Below are positions 46,737-58,723 of a DNA stretch of 64,000 bases, piece by piece. Position numbers and translations under genes: made by a program. The stretch is from Ooceraea biroi (taxonomy: Eukaryota; Arthropoda; Insecta; Hymenoptera; Formicidae), in the NCBI RefSeq assembly GCF_003672135.1, contig NC_039507.1, positions 18,344,278 through 18,408,277 of the forward strand. The letters run 5' to 3'. The number at the start of each line of letters is the position of its first letter. Positions within the stretch are counted from its first letter, which is position 1. The notes beneath the pieces were generated by a model that saw nothing but the letters and a program-made list of their open reading frames with translations, was not told the DNA's origin and did not search any database.

Positions 46737-47612
46737 CTCAGGATATCCTGGATGTGTTTAGGATAATTTTAGGACGTTATAAGCTATCTGACATAATATA
46801 GACAGGCCATATATTTTACAAACATCCTGTGGTTATCCAGTGGATATTTATGGGATATTTATATTTTGTTACAATATTCAAAATTTCTAATTATGTGAAA
46901 TATTCTACATAATTGAAAATAATTATAAATGCATACTAAATTTTCATAAAACAAATTTAGAATCATATCTTAAAACATCCTCGAAATATCCTGAATCGTC
47001 CTGGATATATTCAAGATGATCCTGAGGACATTTTGTGCTGTCTGGGTTATAATTTATAGTTTAGGGTTACACATATAGAATATATAGAATGTAATTTATC
47101 GTGATAAATTTCACTAAATTATTATATATTTATATATAGGGCGTCTCATTTTAATTGTCCACCTCGAACTTCTCGAAATAAATTTATTTTCGAAAAAAAT
47201 ATTGCAGACAAAAAAGTTGTATGATCTAAAGGGGAACAAATAATAGTAAATCAATTTTGAAAAAACTAACGTCACATAAAAGTCACATAAAGGTGTGTGC
47301 GGCGCTGCCTCAGGAGCGTTCCCATATGAGAAGTAGTTCTCAGGTTTAATTTTTCAGAGCATGACTAAAAAATAAGCTACTGAAATTTAAAAAATACATT
47401 TTATAGGGAATGAACAATACATTCATGACATCTGATCAGAATTTCCTGTTTTTATAAAAAAATCTCAAATATCGCAAAAACACTATTTTTTACACATTAA
47501 ACCTTAATTATTTTGGAAATCTGACGTGCTGATGAAATTTGCAGCATCGTTTTCAACACCCAAAAATCTATAAGAATCCTTGTCTGATTTAAAATAATTT
47601 TGTAAACTAGTA

Positions 47613-49384
47613 TAATTTTTTATAAAATGCATAAGGAGTTTTGTCATAATTATTCAATGTATTTCTTTGTAACAGGCAATAATCAATCAGGGTGGAAATA
47701 ATCAATCGTGATGTACGAAAAACATGAATTGTATATTATATTTGACTGAATATATAAAGGTCTTAAATGTGTATAATTCTTCGCTGAAGTTTACTCCACA
47801 TAAATTAACTTAGCTCTCCTATAAGTTTTCGTGGCAAACCTTCGAGGCGTTTAGGATTACAATCGATAAGAAATTTCGATTCGGAGGTTCGTCAGTCGTA
47901 CAAGTCTATTCAACTCAGTAGTCACTGTTTCGCGCAACGTTCCATCATTGTTCGTCCAGTTAACGGACGTGTGAACCATAAACCACCGGACAATGTCGTT
48001 TCATGTATAATAACTCCAGTCTTCTTTTGTTATTTTCTTTCAACAAACAGAATACATATTTCCACACACATTTGTTTCATTAATACAAAATTATAAAAAG
48101 TATAGTACAATCTCCGTTCGCACGCTGCGGATGCTTCAGATCTACGTTTTTTTATTTCTTATAATCACACGCTAATGTTTGCTACTTCGATTCAAAGTGA
48201 GCATTAATATCGCAATCGTCCTTCGCCGGATACGATCTAGCGTCAAATCGGATGACAGTACGTTAACGTTTGTGCGCGCGCGCGCATTAGGATGTATATT
48301 CTATGCCCTATACACACGGATAACATATAATTTATACACAAACGCCGATAATTCTCCGTTTAACATCACTGGGTATCAAATCTCAGTCGTCTTTGCATCT
48401 TCGAGGTCACGGAATAAATATGAAGATAATAATTGAAGAAATAGTAAGCGCTCGCAAAATTGCCGTGGTAAATAATCTCTCTCGTCAGCGATATTTAATT
48501 ATTGCTAATATCAAGTATCCGTGGACATACTCTCACAACGCGCGCGTTGCGACACAGGGAAGCCATGGACGCCGTAATAAATTAATTCACTCTCACGTTT
48601 CCGTATCAGCGCCAGGCGCTTTATGTAGAACGTAATCAAATCAATATATATAGTACAATTGCAGCAATAAATTATGCTTCCGGTTAAAAGGACGACCTCA
48701 AAGATTTACAGATGAAAAATACATATGCGGTCATTATAAAAATGTACAAGTTGAATGTACCTTTTTTTGTTAACAGTCGATATTCACTATCCGGATTTTG
48801 GCATACGATATGGTGATTATAAAAATTGCTTTTTAGAAAACATATTAACATACATATTCAAAACACGCACTCACGCATTTACAACTCTCGGTCACACTTT
48901 TATTATTCTCACTCTCTTTCCCTCTCGCTCTCGCTCGCTTATTACAATATATATTCGATCACGCATACTCGCATATTCGATTCATTTTGAACAGTTCTTC
49001 TATAAAGATTATTTGAAAAAACGTGATTCCGTAAGGTATGCTTTATATGTATATGGAGCATAACAATGTATTCCATATAGTATTATACTCTTTGGACAGA
49101 GCATGCACAATTAAACACTGATTTTTTTAATATGGATATCAACACCCGTTGACGCATTGTTTCATAGTTTCTTTTTTTTGAGAAATGAAGGAGAATCGAT
49201 TGCTTCTCACACTGATAAAGATGTAAACTATAAATGTATTCACTGATGGTTTTTGATAAAATCTATCTATATTTTCTCATAAAAATGAAGAGCATGTGCT
49301 TCAAAAATTTCGCAAATGGAATCGTGTCAGAGCATGATGTCCGATCATTTCCTGCATACGTATGTATTAAACTATGTTATACAT
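47613..49384. other. Intergenic DNA downstream of Ror
   Basis: No coding exon was recognised. A (CG)n tract lies at about 48276-48287. Part of this may be Ror 3' untranslated region, since that gene runs on the minus strand and ends at 49859; no poly(A) signal was assigned. Confidence 0.4.
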
Positions 49385-49411
49385 TGTGTGTGTGTGTGTG
49401 TGTGTGTGTGT
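49385..49411. repeat. (TG)n microsatellite
   Basis: Uninterrupted TG dinucleotide run. Confidence 0.95.
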
Positions 49412-49429
49412 ATCATTACAGATACACCA

Positions 49430-49772
49430 TCTGAAATAAAGAATAATACAAAATACGTGTATATTTGTAAAAATAAATAAATATTCGTACATGGCAGAGC
49501 AAGTAGGTATTGTGGCAGCTCTCTATATCTACTCGGATCGTCCGATACTACCGACAAGAGTATCCAATATAGCATTGTAGAGATACGCGTTACATGCCAT
49601 CCGAAATAAACGACGAATATAAAATACGTGTATATAATAATTTATATAAATAAATACTGTATATGTATATGTATAAATAAATGCATGTATACTGTGGTTA
49701 GCAAGTGGTGTAGCAGCTCTCCGTTCGCTCGATACCGTTCAGAAAAGTATCCGATAGCGCCATGAAGACACG
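49430..49772. repeat. Imperfect tandem duplication, unit about 170 bp
   Basis: 49430-49592 and 49599-49772 share GAAATAAA, AAATACGTGTATAT, GCAGCTCTC and AGTATCC in the same order. It lies in the 3' flank or untranslated region of Ror. Confidence 0.6.
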
Positions 49773-49858
49773 CATACGCCTTTACCGACGTTGACGGCAC
49801 GTCATACAGCGGCAGCGGCTGTACGAGAAATATCGATCGCGACCGCGAGCGAAGTCAT

Positions 49859-52800
49859 TCACTTCGACACCCTCGTCTCAGTCGTCACTTTGCTAGGATC
49901 CGGTAACCTGACGACTAACTGCGCGCCGTTCTGCATCGGCCTCGGACCGTTGCACGGCACGATCGGCTTGGTCGCGCCTACTTGCGGTATTATCGCCGGC
50001 AGGACCTTCTTCGCGCCGCTCAACTTGGGCGAGCAGCACTGCTTGTCGTCGTAAACGTCGTTCAGGTTGACGTTCGCGGCGGGATTGGGCGTCTTCATTG
50101 GCGTTCCGTGCTCGTTGAAAGCGCAATTCGGCCTCTGCTCGACGCAGTTCGAATTCTGGAAGGTACTTATCGGCGGTAGCATCTTCATCGCGCTGCTGTG
50201 ATCGTTGAGATTGCAGACGGTCGCTGGTTCCGGTTTCTGGTCGCTCTTGTATATCGGTGCCGACAGTTGCGTCGAGTTGGTCTTGTTCGTGCTCTTGTGG
50301 CTGCTGCCGGAGTAACTGGTGATAGATTCGTTGCAGAAGTCGCTCAGGTAGGTCTGATTGATGTACCAATTGTGCAGCCGGTGGTGTATCTCCGGGAACT
50401 GCGGCCTGCGATTCGCCACCTCGTGCCAGCACTCGATCATCAGGCTGTAGATCATCGTCGGGCAGTCCTCGGGACACGGCAGCAGCTGCCGCGAGCGGAT
50501 CATGTCTATCACCTCCTGATTGTTGTATCCGTAGTATGGCTACGAATAAAAATATGAATAAACAAAATGGCAACAGATACTATCGCGTTTTTGACTTGCC
50601 CATTACTTTGTGCTCTTACCTGCAAACCATAGCTATAGATCTCCCAGAGTACCACGCCGAAACTCCACACGTCCGACTCGGTGGTGAATTTACCGTAAAG
50701 AATGGACTCGGGCGGCATCCATCGTACGGGTAGCAAACTCTTGGACTGCACTCTGTAGTAGTCACTGCTGTATATGTCCCGCGACAGGCCGAAGTCGGAG
50801 ATCTTGACCGTCAGATTGTCACCCACTAGGCAATTTCTCGCTGCCAGGTCACGGTGAACGTAGTGATGGCTGGCCAAGTATTCCATACCTAAGGAAAATA
50901 CGAATGCTTATCATCACGTAGACAATGATTATGGTAATCGAGAAGATTGATATCTACCAGAAGCGATTTGCAGAGCAATATGCAGGAACTCCGGCTGTTC
51001 TAGAATTTTCGCTCCACTGTTGTTCAACGGGACGTCCGATCTCGGGGAATGGCAGATCAGAAACTCGTGCAGATCTCCCTGAGTCATGTACTCGAAGAGC
51101 ATGCACATCGGCTCGCCTTTTAGTATCACGCCGAGCAGGCAAATGATGTTCGGGTGCCTGAGATCCGTCATGAGTTCGACCTCCCTCTTGAAGTCGCTCT
51201 GCGTCTTCGGTGTCGCGTTCTCCTTCAGCGTTTTCACGGCTACGTAAATGGACGGCTCGCACTTGTTACCAGTTTGCAATTCGCCCTTGTAAACTTTTCC
51301 TGAAAGTATCATTCGCGTCATCAGTTTCGGGTAAATCTTTCGTAGAATTTAAACGACGAGAAGTAAACCTTTCGGACGCTTACCGAAAGCACCTTCGCCG
51401 AGTTCCTGCAAGAGCACGACGTTATTTGTAGTGAATTGCGGTATCCTATTATTAGAAGTCCTACTACTGCCGCTGCTTAGAGTGCCAGTGCCCGGTGTCG
51501 TGTTACCAGGCCCTGCCAAGAGAGAACTCATTTCCATGGGCTGTGTCGTGCTCCTCCTTCCGTCGTATATATTCTTATCGCACTGGATACCAGTCAACAT
51601 CTGTCAACACCGATATTTATCTGATGACACTGCACGACTTCCGTCGCAATTTATAATTCAGAAACGTCATGTCCGCTCACCTTATTCGACGGTAAATGAT
51701 TCATTTGTCTTCTGGACTTTCTACTTCTGTAGCAGCAGCAATAACAAACTAATATAATAACAAATCCTCCCGTCAGTACAAAACCAACGACCGCGTAAAT
51801 CCATAAATTTTCAACTGGAAGTAAGAAACACGGTGTTAAGTCTCTATATATCGCACACATGTAAACACATGTATGTAACTGGAAAATGAGAACACATTTA
51901 TTTATAATTGTTGCTAAACTCACCACATTTAGGTATATTGCAAAACTCCTTTTGCATTCTGTTATTGACATCAACGTAACACCATGGTTGAGATTCCTTC
52001 CCGCCAGGGTTCCGGCAATAGGAATGACGCCCGGCTAACTCGGGATAATCAGAAATCGGGAGATTGAAGTGATGCGACCACCGTAAACACTGCCTGCCGC
52101 TGGCACTCGTCTTCACGGTTCCCCGATAGGATTTCCCGCTACCCCAGTAGCAGTAATCGTCTGGAACAATAAATCGAGAAATGCTGAGCTTGATTTTTTT
52201 TAAATAAAAATCATTGCGCAATATCTTGACATACTTGAATACATTTTTTAAATAAAAACCATTAAATTGAAAGAGATACGTACTTTCTTGTACGTTATTC
52301 ACTGCGGACAATCCGAGCGTTAGGCAATCGCGGGCGTCCGTCGTCCCCTCCAGTGGTAAATCAGAACATTCAACCAAAGGCACTTGATGCCCGATTAACG
52401 GATGCCTTTTCGCTATCGCGTACTCCTTCCTGCACAGCTCGTTCTCCAGCATTTCACACTCCTCCCGACATATCCTTCGTAGTTTGCGATTAATCTCGTT
52501 TCTGCTGGAGGATCGCGTGTCTCCGTAACTCTGATTGATTATCTTCTTGTTGCTCGATTTGCCATCTTCGTGCCCATTGGGCATGAAGTCGAAAATCGGA
52601 CCTAACGTGGGACTACGTTTCTTTGGAATGCCATGCAGCCTCGCAAAATCGTCGGTATCGTCGCGATCTCCGTCATCCAATAGGTCGTTCTGCTTGGAGT
52701 TTAGGAGATTGAAGAGCTGCGTACTCGCCTCCGCGTTCTTCGGCTTTTGAGCGTTGGATGGATCGCGACATATCGGAAAGGCGGAATAGCAAAGAGACGG

Positions 52801-55758
52801 CTTCGCGTATCCTTCGCAATTTGACGAGAGTTCGCTGCGAGATAAGACAGTGAAAAAAACATTTAGATAGATTATTTATTTAAGTATTAAAGCGCGTAGT
52901 GTTAATGCTGTTCTAAAAATTTTATTTCGGTTATCGTTATTCTAAGGTAAAAACTGCACTTACTTTGAGAAATTGATAACTTGAAATGCTTTCATTAATT
53001 TTTCCTCCAGCATCTTCTGCGTCATAGGATACATAATGTAAACCGATTGATTACCTACAAATTGCGCGCAAGTTTTCCCTACGTACACCTGCAAAAATTT
53101 ATTCAATTTTCCTGTCATTCTTTTTTATATCTTAAAATATAAAACATAAGATAAATAATTAAAATAATTAAATTTATATAAAATATATCTTAAAATTATT
53201 CGTTCATGTTACTTTTATATCTTTTATGTACAAACCTCGCAAGTTCCTCTATGATTGTCCTTTCTGCCCGAGCTGGAACTTATACCTGACATTTCATCAA
53301 AGTTCATGTTGGGTGGAAATTGTATATTGCCGTTATTAAGGCCGCTGATTGTATGAAAATCCATCGTGCTAGATTGTGAGCTGGTTGGTTGCGGGTTCGA
53401 CGAGAGTATGCTGAACGGATTTGCGGACGCTAGATGGGGAGGTGTGGACATTCCATTTCCTGAGATATCTAGCGTGTCCCCATTTCCCAAGCTGTCGCAA
53501 CAAAAACAAAGAAACACAGAAAAAATACATTATTCATTCATCCAAAAATACAATGGTATTTTTCACACAATTATATTTGTGACACAAAGTACAACAACAA
53601 GATAGCAAAGTATGATTTCGATTTACCTCAATTTCGAAAACCAATTTTAAATATACAGTGAGAGTAATACCGTACTGATAACTGTAATAACAGCGATCTT
53701 TCATGACATTTTTATGTGATGATTTATGATAAAACTAGGGAAACGCCTGTCTACGCCAGGCGTTATCATTGTTGAAATTAAAGATTTCAAGAATTTTCCC
53801 ATTACCTGGGGGTGAACCCCTATCACCACGCGAAATTTGGTGTTTCTAGCATGTCGGGAAGTACCCGATCAATTCAACGACAGACAGAACAAACAGGATT
53901 TTATATGTACAGATAAGCGCGCGCGACATCAAAACATAACCTCAGTAAGTGAGAAGGAAACCTCAATTCTTAAGAACGGGCAGGATATTTACTACAACGA
54001 ATGGCGAATGAGAGTCAATGGCTATCGAACTATCAGCTGTTTATCAATGATTCTGGGCTTGTGTCCAAGTTATCCAGAAAAAATGCTCTTCCGGCGTAAC
54101 CCCGCGGCGACGTAGCTGCACAACGCATTTACCTTTTCTCCGTCGCGTCAACATTTTCGGCGATATTTACCGGGGGTCGTGTAATACACGAGTCGTTAAA
54201 AATACACATATTCTGCAACAATGCTAGGTACAAGAGTAGCTTCATAATTTACAGATTAATTATCAAAACATTTGTTTGCGCGTGCAGGAGCTCGCGTCAT
54301 ACAACACCACATCCGGTGTCAACCATTTGTAAACTGTTGTAAATGACAGACGCGTATCGTAAACAGCTTCGGTGACTACAATGAATGAATGAAGTATGCG
54401 CTGAACGGTAGTGACCCGAGCTCTTAACAGATGTCTCCACGGAGCGCGATTTTGGATTTTCGCTTATTTAGCCAAATAAGCTCGTTCCTGCTGGCTGTAA
54501 CCCCCTTTATATTAATTAATAAAAACAATAAAAATATATAAATTTTCGCTTATTTAGCCAAATAGGCTCGTTCCTGCTGACTGCAACCCCTTTTATATTT
54601 TGAATAACACAAATTTTTGCTTATTGACTAGGATAGATTCGCGTCTATTTAGCAATATTTTGTATTTAGTAATATTTGAAATTAGTTTAGTGAGTTTAGT
54701 CGCTCGCGTTAATCTGTGATGTCTCGAACTCTCTTTCCTTAATCGAGAATTTAAATATTAACCCTTTCCTATTCGCACTGTGACGATATCAAGAAGTTAA
54801 GGAAATGTTTAAATTAAAACCACGTAAGCAGAACAATAAATATGAGATTTTAGCAAAAGTAATAGCAAGCGAAATATTATAATATGTGAAATATGATAGT
54901 AATGATCGAATAGAAAATCAAACTTTTAGTTTCGTTGTTTATGATTCAAGAGGTTGCTATTAAGCATCAGTCATTTTTGTCGTTAGATTTTATGCAATTG
55001 ATTTTATTTATTCGAATTTATTCTGTATTTAACTTGAGATAAAGTTATCTTTTTTTCTCTGTCGCGTCTAATATACGTGCTATAATAAATCAAATTAATT
55101 TAAATTATATGAGATGTAATTGAAAAATTTGGATATGTAATCTAATCTGTTGTAATTTCTCTTTTATTGCTTCTGCTTGAATAGTCGAATATGGTCGAGT
55201 CCACGCGAGAAAAATGTATAAAATAATATAAATAAAAAATAGTATACAAAGGTATAAAGTACTGTAAATAAAAAATAGTATAAAATAATATAAATAAAAA
55301 ATGGTATACAAAAATATGAATAAAAAATAGTATACAAAAATATAAAATAACATAAATAAAAAAATAGTATAAATAGAAACACTGCAACTGTTCTTTAAAA
55401 AAAATTTTGCTTTTAAAAATCCAGAGTGCTCTTTCTTTAGCATCATGCAATTTTAAGTTATAGTTAATCGAATAAAAAATAATTTAATTTAATCTACATT
55501 CCGTAATAACAGAACATATTTTTATAAGGATAGTTTATTTCAATTTTTGTCAATTAAATATTTATAATGTTATTTGTCAATTAAACATTTAATATTATTT
55601 GTCATATGAAAAAGAAGTATTACTAAATTATGTCCTAACTTAATTATGTTTTAGATAAATATCAAGTATTTACCCATCGATAAAACTCGACCGCGTTCCC
55701 GTAGAAAGTCTATCGGTGCCCGATGATTGCCCCATAGAATGTTCAGGATGTACAGGAG
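49859..55758 (-). CDS. Ror: Ror-family receptor tyrosine kinase (5' exon not found)
   Basis: Wnt-binding receptor of the Ror/Nrk family, single-pass plasma-membrane protein. Ten exons join in frame: 55758-55674, 53491-53236, 53088-52964, 52834-52284, 52160-51924, 51814-51681, 51600-51384, 51299-50958, 50888-50620 and 50539-49859 (about 964 residues). N-terminal Ser/Asn-rich segment, then a Frizzled cysteine-rich domain (TCAQFVGNQSVYIMYPMTQK, CYSAFPIC, ICREECEMLENELC), a kringle (CYWGSGKSYRG to FCNIPKCG), a membrane span (AVVGFVLTGGFVIILVCY) and a kinase with GEGAFGKVYKG, VAVK, YVHRDLAARN, DFGLSRD and WMPPES. The C-terminal tail is about 160 residues. No Ig domain is seen, as in Drosophila Ror and Nrk; which of the two is the orthologue is unresolved. 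The first exon (signal peptide) must lie beyond 55758. The cysteine-rich domain carries a long insertion. Confidence 0.92.
53492..55673. other. Large Ror intron
   Basis: No nested gene seen. It contains an approximately 85-bp direct repeat (TTTTCGCTTATTTAGCCAAA at 54456 and 54542, with a weaker third piece near 54610) and a low-complexity AAATAGTATAAAATAA-type tandem tract at about 55210-55380, which makes hydrophobic open frames on the minus strand. Confidence 0.6.
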
Positions 55759-57697
55759 CTGGAAACAAACAATTATGAAAATTATAATATGAAAATGCAA
55801 AAAGTTTTCACGAGTGTGAGTATTGAACATTTTCAAATATACTATGCAATATTCAGAAGATTACCTTTACCATGACTAATTTTTCATTAACAAAATAATT
55901 AACGAAATAAATCCAATAAATATTTTGACGTTATTATATATATATATATATACGACGTCATCTGTACAAAAAATTTATTAACAGTAAGCATTAATTAATT
56001 AATTAATATTTATATATAAAAATACTTGTACATAAATATATAATCGTATAACATTTAATTATATCTATATATTACATTGGATGATCTACTGAACTATACA
56101 TATCCATAGTCCTTTATATATATATTTAACGTTTTTCACGCGCTGTAAATATCATGACGATAATTAAAATTTTACTGTATATTTTATCATGCGGATATAT
56201 TCTGCCCATATTCTGCTAATGATCACGAAATATAAAGCACTAGCTAAAACAAATTCAAAGAGATCTGCCGGTCTTTTTGACCAGCGAAGCTCGCCAGCTG
56301 CCGGGGAGCGCACTAATACGCGCGCGATTACGATCCGTCAAAAAGGAGACGCGACATCAAACGCCTCTGTTTGAAGGAAAGCAATTTCGCGAGGCAATCG
56401 TTTGGGCTTATTATAGGCAAAGCAATTTTCAAGGTGGAGGGTCTCGCTCTCCCTTACGTTACCAAAGATTTGCACAGTTCCTCCACCTCTCCCTCTCTTT
56501 CTTTCTTTCCTTCTTGTAGCGCAAGGCACAAAGCAAATAATATCGGAAATCTGAATCTACCCCTCGAGAACTCGCGTGCGAGGGCTCCGACCTATTTCTC
56601 GTTCGACTTGAACTACTCCCAGTACGAGGGAGGACCCGTGATGTCCTTAGGAAGTTGCATAAAGGTTCGCCGAACGCATTTCTACGCGTTCTTTAATTTC
56701 AGTAAGAAGCCGACGCCTACTCCTAAGGGGATGCTTTTGTATTATGTACCATTTCCCACATTTTCGTCAGCTTTGCGAGAGAAAATACGATGTCCAACGC
56801 AGAGCGGTTTTTCCTCGTTACTAGTGCAACAATCAATTCCGATCAAATCATTCGTTGTCAATTTTCTTCTGGATCTCGCGAACGAAAAGAACAGAAGAGA
56901 AGAGATTGGGCTTCAAATGATCTAAAATATAAAATAATATGATATAAAAAATAATATAAAAACACTCGCGCAAGAAGTATTATGTACACGTGATTATAAT
57001 GTTAGAAAATTAAAAGCACTCTATGAGATTAAAATTATAGCCGTGCAACGCCGGCGACGTGCTATTCAATATTCCGAACCGTGACAGCGGCAATAAAACT
57101 TTTCGCAAGATCGACCGATAACGGCGATTAATGTATATCGTTCTCCCGAGTCATTTCTTCCCGCGATGCGGGTGCGATTCCGGGCGATGATAAATTCGCG
57201 GATGCGTGTGCAGTGCACTGTAGTTGCGCGAACGCGCGTACAATGAAACGAGAAAGAGAGAGGGAAAGGAAAAGAGAGAGAGAGAGAGAGCCTCTCGAGG
57301 CCGGTACGCACAATGTTGCGGCACGATGCAACGACTGCGCGCGGGGCGGCCCACGTATTATGTATCTCGAACAGGAAGTGGAAAAGATAAGGCGGTCCGT
57401 GGCCATTAATAATCCCTGCCCACTCGCGAAGCAGCTCGCATCCCTACGACCCCAACGGCGCTCGACGGTGACACCGTTTTACAGGGCAGTTATACCGGGC
57501 GTTCTCAAGAGCAGTCTTATAATAATGACGAAAAGGCTCGCAGTGACTGCTGCGAGACTTCGAGATGATTTCTACTGCACCGAAGTGCAAAGCCGAAGTT
57601 TGAAGTCAGAAGAAGTCTGAGAGTCTGAAGAGGTTCAGATCTCGTTTAATGTTGAAAACTGATGGATAACAAGAATCTTCAACTTGGTTGGTCTCTA
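55759..57697. other. Region upstream of the first recognised Ror exon
   Basis: A Ror 5' exon and promoter may lie here. 56270-56900 and 57040-57480 are less AT-rich than the surroundings and CG-containing, as expected near a promoter, but no signal-peptide exon with a fitting donor (phase 1) could be fixed. A 184-codon plus-strand open frame (56371-56925) matches no known family. Confidence 0.35.
57248..57292. repeat. (AG)n-rich tract
   Basis: GAGAAAGAGAGAGGG followed by an AG dinucleotide run; it makes Arg/Glu-rich open frames that are not genes. Confidence 0.9.
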
Positions 57698-57856
57698 CAC
57701 TGAGAAAAAAATGTAATTGATCCAACGAAATGTCTTGTCACGGGGTGCCAACAAAATATATACTTATTTCGACAAGTTATATATTGAAACAAATATGTAG
57801 TTCTTGGATTACACACATGAGAATTATAATCCAACAATTATATATTTGATTCAATA

Positions 57857-58641
57857 TACAGGGTGTCCCGGGTTTTAACCGACAAACTGCGGGAGCGTAT
57901 TCTACTAGTGGAAATAAGAAAAAATTCTTATATCGAGTTTGCTTAGAAATGCTTTATTACAAAGTTATAAACCAATATTGAAAAGAAATATGAGATAAGT
58001 AACAACGGAACATAGTGTAGAATTTGGAAGGTCGAAGATGTTTATGTTATGTGTATTCACATGTACCAATTTTGATGGAAAATGTGCCACTGCAGTTTCG
58101 CCAAAACAGCTGGATACAGTTAGACGGTTGTCCATCGCACTATGCTAGACAAGTTAGAAACTGGTTAGATGAACATTACGCTCATAGGTGGATTGGTCGA
58201 GGAGGACCGGTTTTCTGGCCTCCAAGATCGCCCGATTTAACGCCTCTTGATTTTTATTTATGGGCAACTTTAAAAAATAAAGTTTACAGTACAGAAGTAA
58301 TCTCGCTTGAAGATTTAAAGCAACGAATTACTAATTCAGTTACTGAGATGCAACAACATTTTCAGGAATGTCGTACTGTAACAAATTCTGTACCACGTCG
58401 ATGTCTAGCTTGTATCGATGTGCAAGGACAACATTTTGAAATGCGTCACTAAATCATTGCGTAGATAATTTTTATTTTTGTGAAAAAATCCGTTGTTACT
58501 TATCTCATATTTCTTTTCAATATTGGTTTATAACTTTGTAATAAAGAATTTCTAAGCAAACTCGATATAAGAATTTTTTCTTATTTCCACTAGTAGAATA
58601 TGCTCCCGCAGTTTGTCGGTTAAAACCCGGGACACCCTGTA
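57857..58641 (+). mobile_element. Deleted CAGGGTGTCCCGGG mariner-type element, 785 bp, nested
   Basis: Complete termini with TATA flanks. It resembles the 1102-bp copies except for a separate internal deletion that removes the helix-turn-helix part. Confidence 0.92.
58024..58452 (+). pseudogene. Mariner-type transposase lacking its DNA-binding domain
   Basis: A 142-codon frame: a short N-terminus, then PILMENVPLQFRQNSWIQLD, the last two catalytic aspartates, and the usual C-terminus (DVQGQHFEMRH). PILMENVPLQ is absent from the 1102-bp copies and may be part of the normal full-length protein. It cannot be functional alone. Confidence 0.8.
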
Positions 58642-58723
58642 TAACTTGTTGAAATAAGTATATATTTTGTTGGCACCCCGTGACAAGACATTTCGTTGGA
58701 TCAATTACATTTTTTTCTCAGTG

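Larger units (their letters stand above)
46120..47046. mobile_element. Element with CCCAGACAGCACAA ends and iterated GGATATCC motifs
   Basis: CCCAGACAGCACAA is matched by TTTGTGCTGTCTGGG. The arms are built from repeated ATCCTGAGGATATCC-like palindromes. The middle contains the conserved core at 46597-46736. A small element of the same type is nested at 46355-46436. Confidence 0.8.
45790..47612. repeat. Inverted repeat arms (about 280 bp) around nested elements
   Basis: 45790-46075 and about 47345-47612 are diverged reverse complements (shared GAAATCAGACAAGG-like and AATGCTGCAA-like phrases, TGTATTGTTCA, TATAAAATGTAT). They probably are the arms of an old long-TIR element; the part between is occupied by later insertions. 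Confidence 0.6.
57698..58723. mobile_element. MITE with CACTGAGAAAAAAATGTAAT ends, interrupted by a younger element
   Basis: The arms at 57698-57783 and 58644-58723 are near-perfect inverted repeats (TTGATCCAACGAAATGTC, CACGGGGTGCCAACAAAATA). A CAGGGTGT element sits between them, so the MITE was there first. Its own interior is short and non-coding. Confidence 0.88.

Noticed and set aside
49893..50573. Second long minus-strand frame and antisense frames over the Ror kinase end
   Set aside because: They overlap the well-supported Ror last exon in other frames and consist of Arg/Gln/Asp-rich shadow peptides.
55105..55450. Hydrophobic minus-strand frames rich in Phe/Tyr/Ile
   Set aside because: Translation of an AAATAGTATAAAATAA-type tandem tract in a Ror intron; not a membrane protein.
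56371..56925. 184-codon plus-strand open frame
   Set aside because: No recognisable domain, low-complexity Ser/Pro stretches and no splice or conservation cue; could be non-coding DNA near a Ror promoter.
57213..57620. 135-codon plus-strand frame with an Arg/Glu run
   Set aside because: Driven by an AG microsatellite; neighbouring frames on both strands are equally open.
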